Program-made: the position numbers and the translations under genes
Notes under the pieces: generated by a model
Told to the model about the DNA's origin: nothing
What the model saw: the letters and a program-made list of their open reading frames with translations, nothing else
The model's database searches: none
Source: Acidimicrobiaceae bacterium
GTDB taxonomy: Bacteria; Actinomycetota; Acidimicrobiia; Acidimicrobiales; RAAP-2
NCBI GenBank assembly: GCA_003135595.1
Contig: PLCI01000174.1
Span: 1-7,385 of the forward strand
Length of the DNA stretch: 7,385 nt
Direction: 5' to 3'
Shown here: positions 5,263-7,385 of the stretch, piece by piece
Layout: every line of letters begins with the position of its first letter
How positions within the stretch are numbered: position 1 is the first letter of the stretch

Positions 5263-6102
5263 GTGGACGTCGCGGAGTTCATGGGCATCGAGCAGGTCGG
5301 CGCGTCGACGTGGCAGCTCGTCGTCGCGCCGCACGTCGTCACGCCAGGCGACTTCCTCTTCGGCGGGTGCGGCCTCGGCGCGGGCATCGTCGCGCTCGAG
5401 GCGGCGTCGGGTCGCCCCGCGATCTGGGCGACCTCGCAGTACCTGAGCTTCGCGCCGCTCGGCTCGACGATGCGCATCGAGGTCACGATCGCCGTCGAGG
5501 GCCACCAGACAACCCAGGCCCGGGCCACTGCCTGGGTCGAGGACCGAGAGATCCTGACCGTGAACGCCGCGCTCGGACGTACCGACCTCGAGCTCGGGGG
5601 CGTCTGGGTCGAGCCGCCCTCGGTGCCCGAGCCGGATCGCTGCCCGCCGCGGCGTCTGCCCGACCTCATGCGCCGCTCGATCTTCGAGCACGTCGAGGCG
5701 CGGGTCGCTTCGGGACGCTCCTACGAGCAGCTCGACGGGACGCCGGGCGACCCGTGCTCCGCCCTGTGGTGCAGGGTCCCCGGGCATCTCGAGCCATCCG
5801 CGGCGACGCTCGCGATCTTCGGGGACTTCCTCTCGGGGAGCGTCTCGCACCCGATCGGGCGGCGGCTCATGGGTCGGAGCCTCGACAACACGCTTCGAAC
5901 CGTCCAGCTCGAGCCGACCGAGTGGGTGCTGTGCGACATGCGGATGCACGCGCTCGTCGGTGGCTACGCCCAGGGCATCGCCTTCCTGTGGAGCGAGCGC
6001 GGGACGCTGCTCGGCACCGCGAGCCAGTCCGTCGCGGTCAAGGAGTGGCGCCTCAACACCGCCGCGGCCACGTCGCGAGCCGTGGGCGACGGCGTTCGCT
6101 GA
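5263..6102 (+). CDS. TesB-like double-hotdog acyl-CoA thioesterase
   Basis: This 279-residue protein matches the size of TesB-type acyl-CoA thioesterases, which hydrolyse acyl-CoA to fatty acid and CoA. The N-terminal hotdog spans about 20-105: GDFLFGGCGLGAGIVALEAA marks the central helix, then TSQYLSFAPLGSTMRIEV and the RATAWVEDREI strand. The C-terminal hotdog spans about 165-262: GDFLSGSV with Asp188, SLDNTLRT with Ser206, EWVLCDMRMHALVGGYAQG, and GTASQSVAV with Gln255. Asp188, Ser206 and Gln255 fall where E. coli TesB has its Asp-Thr-Gln triad, with Ser replacing Thr; this alignment is by eye. GTG at 5263 is preferred because of the -10 box just upstream; ATG at 5281 is an alternative that would drop six residues. 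It is divergent from the DUF2252 operon and convergent with the GT87 gene. The natural acyl chain cannot be inferred. Confidence 0.8.
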   Translation: MDVAEFMGIEQVGASTWQLVVAPHVVTPGDFLFGGCGLGAGIVALEAASGRPAIWATSQYLSFAPLGSTMRIEVTIAVEGHQTTQARATAWVEDREILTVNAALGRTDLELGGVWVEPPSVPEPDRCPPRRLPDLMRRSIFEHVEARVASGRSYEQLDGTPGDPCSALWCRVPGHLEPSAATLAIFGDFLSGSVSHPIGRRLMGRSLDNTLRTVQLEPTEWVLCDMRMHALVGGYAQGIAFLWSERGTLLGTASQSVAVKEWRLNTAAATSRAVGDGVR

Positions 6103-6168
6103 GCGCTCGTCGGCGAGCCTCGTCGCTCGCGGGTCCTCGTTCGCACCGCGCTCGTTCTGCCGACGGGC
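6103..6168. other. Convergent intergenic gap
   Basis: These 66 bases separate the thioesterase stop from the GT87 stop. GCTCG-TCGG-CGAGC (6105-6118) could fold into a 5-bp hairpin with a tetraloop right after the thioesterase gene and might serve as a terminator in both directions, but it is short and has no T-run. Nothing else is seen. Confidence 0.3.
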
Positions 6169-7385
6169 TCATCGCGCTGTGACAGCCGTGGGCTCTGCGA
6201 TGGCCGCCGTGCGCTCCGTGGTCGAGGCGGCTCCTCGGGAGCGAAGGACGGCGACGACGAGGAAGCAGAGTGCGCCGAGGACGTAGAGGTTGCGCACGAC
6301 GAACAGCAGGACGGGTGCGACGGAGGTCACCGGACCGTTGAACAGCTGCGCGTCCTCGAGGTCTGCGCAGGTTGCGAGCGTCAGCACGATCGCCGCGATG
6401 CTGAGTGCCCGGTCGCGTCGCCACTCGAGGACCGCGACGAAGGGCGCGAGCGCGACGAAGACCCAGTAGTGCAACCAGCTGACCGGCGTCGCCAACATCG
6501 TGGTCACGAACAGCGTCACGACAGCGGCAAGGTCTCGCTGCTGTCGGAGCAGGCCGACGGTGGCATAGATACCGACGACGAGGACGACGAGCGCGACCGG
6601 GAGCCACGGGAACGTGCCGAACCACAAGAACGGTGGTCGCCCGAGGAGCCCGCGCAGCGACTGGTTGCCGAGGTGTCCGACACCCAAGATCCACGACGCC
6701 CTGGTGATGCCGCGTTGCAGCGGGAGGAAGGTCAGCTGCAGCAACTTGTAGCTCGGCAGGATGTGGAGCCAGTACTGCGTGGACTCGTGCCACCACACGA
6801 GCGCCGCGACGAGCGTGCAGGCGAGGAAGCTCACGACGAGCCGGATCGTCGCAGCGACCTCGCGTCTCGCGAGGAGCCACACGATGAACAGGGCCGGGAA
6901 CAGCTTGATCGCCGCGGCGACGCCGATGAGCACGCCCCGGTACCGCCTCGGGACGACGAACAGGTCCACCATGACGAGCGCGAGGAGCACCAGCCCGAGC
7001 TGGCCCCAGACGAGCTCGCTGCGAACCGGGTAGAGCACCGCCACGCCCGCGGCAGCGAGCCCGGCCCCCGAGGCGAGCCACGCGCTGGAAGCGGGCACGC
7101 CGAACCACCGCACGAGCACGACCATGAGCACGACCGCCAGCGCGCAGAGGCTGAGGACCGTCCACACCGTCTCGGTCGCCCGCCACCCGATCACGTGGAA
7201 CGGCAGGAAGGCGAGCGCCGCGAACGGCGGATTCGAGTCGGGATTCGGCCCGAACGAATACAGCGAGTGGTGGTGCAGCAGCTTGCCCGCGCCGTCGTAG
7301 CGGAGCCGCAAGTCGTGGTACTGGCCGAGGAGCGGCGAGTACGCCGTGTCGAGCACCCAGTAGCCGACGCGCGCAAGCTCGTCGA
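6169..7385 (-). CDS. GT87-family polyprenyl-phosphate-mannose mannosyltransferase, 5'-partial
   Basis: The minus-strand frame is open to the right edge, giving 404 visible residues and a TGA at 6171-6169. GT87 (DUF2029) landmarks are seen: YHDLRLRYDGAGKLL (22-36), in the first outer loop that normally carries the catalytic Asp (Asp24 is the candidate); PPFAALAFLPF (52-62); WGQLGLVLLAL (126-136); AIKLFPALF (158-166); NQSLRGLLGR (240-249); and PVSWLHYWVF (300-309). About nine to ten hydrophobic spans fit a GT-C membrane enzyme. Related mycobacterial proteins (PimE, Rv2181) transfer mannose from polyprenyl-phosphate-mannose to lipoglycans outside the membrane, but the acceptor here is unknown. 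GTG at 7356 would give a 395-residue protein, yet coding continues upstream (ELARVGYW) and the expected first membrane helix is missing, so the true start lies outside the window. Confidence 0.85.
   Translation of the reverse strand, partial: DELARVGYWVLDTAYSPLLGQYHDLRLRYDGAGKLLHHHSLYSFGPNPDSNPPFAALAFLPFHVIGWRATETVWTVLSLCALAVVLMVVLVRWFGVPASSAWLASGAGLAAAGVAVLYPVRSELVWGQLGLVLLALVMVDLFVVPRRYRGVLIGVAAAIKLFPALFIVWLLARREVAATIRLVVSFLACTLVAALVWWHESTQYWLHILPSYKLLQLTFLPLQRGITRASWILGVGHLGNQSLRGLLGRPPFLWFGTFPWLPVALVVLVVGIYATVGLLRQQRDLAAVVTLFVTTMLATPVSWLHYWVFVALAPFVAVLEWRRDRALSIAAIVLTLATCADLEDAQLFNGPVTSVAPVLLFVVRNLYVLGALCFLVVAVLRSRGAASTTERTAAIAEPTAVTAR

Noticed and set aside
6105..6118. GCTCG-TCGG-CGAGC hairpin as a confident terminator
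   Set aside because: A 5-bp stem without a T-run is expected often by chance at this GC content; mentioned only as a possibility in the convergent gap.
5064..6182. 372-codon plus-strand ORF overlapping the thioesterase
   Set aside because: Arg/Ala-rich shadow in another frame of a gene with clear hotdog motifs.
6053..7186. 377-codon minus-strand ORF overlapping the GT87 gene
   Set aside because: It lacks membrane segments and motifs; the other minus frame carries all GT87 landmarks.

Overview
The window looks like chromosome of a high-GC actinobacterium (Actinomycetota; Acidimicrobiia or a neighbouring class is my guess). The reasons are strong G/C third-position bias in most genes, a GT87 mannosyltransferase-type gene, GTG starts, 4-base GTGA gene overlaps, a DUF664-type DinB protein and one start that looks leaderless. 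No integrase, transposase, phage gene, CRISPR array or recognised defence gene is visible.

Layout, left to right. (1) Positions 1-1913, minus strand: the first 637 residues of a secreted multidomain surface protein. The order is signal peptide, FnIII, Ig-like and IPT/TIG domains, then a right-handed parallel beta-helix that runs off the left edge. An exact 107-bp direct repeat lies inside it (1-107 and 661-767). (2) 1914-2221: about 300 bp without a convincing gene. It carries three copies of an element made of two adjoining palindromes, a tandem ATGTTCCC pair one helical turn apart, and a candidate promoter for the surface protein. (3) 2222-2295, minus: tRNA-Ala(UGC). (4) 5122 to 2374, minus: a three-gene operon, DUF2252 kinase-like protein, CtaG-type cytochrome oxidase assembly membrane protein, then a DinB/DUF664 protein. 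Both junctions are 4-base GTGA overlaps. A hairpin follows the last gene. (5) 5123-5262: a divergent intergenic region. (6) 5263-6102, plus: a TesB-like double-hotdog acyl-CoA thioesterase, probably read from a leaderless transcript. (7) 6103-6168: a short convergent gap. (8) 7385 to 6169, minus: a GT87-type polyprenyl-phosphate-mannose mannosyltransferase whose N-terminus lies beyond the right edge.

Most of this is ordinary chromosomal content. The parts that deserve a second look are the noncoding block in front of the surface protein, the perfect in-frame repeat inside that protein, and the tight coupling of a kinase-like DUF2252 protein to CtaG and DinB. I do not see a complete, clearly new system. 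All family calls come from motifs read by eye; no database search was possible.
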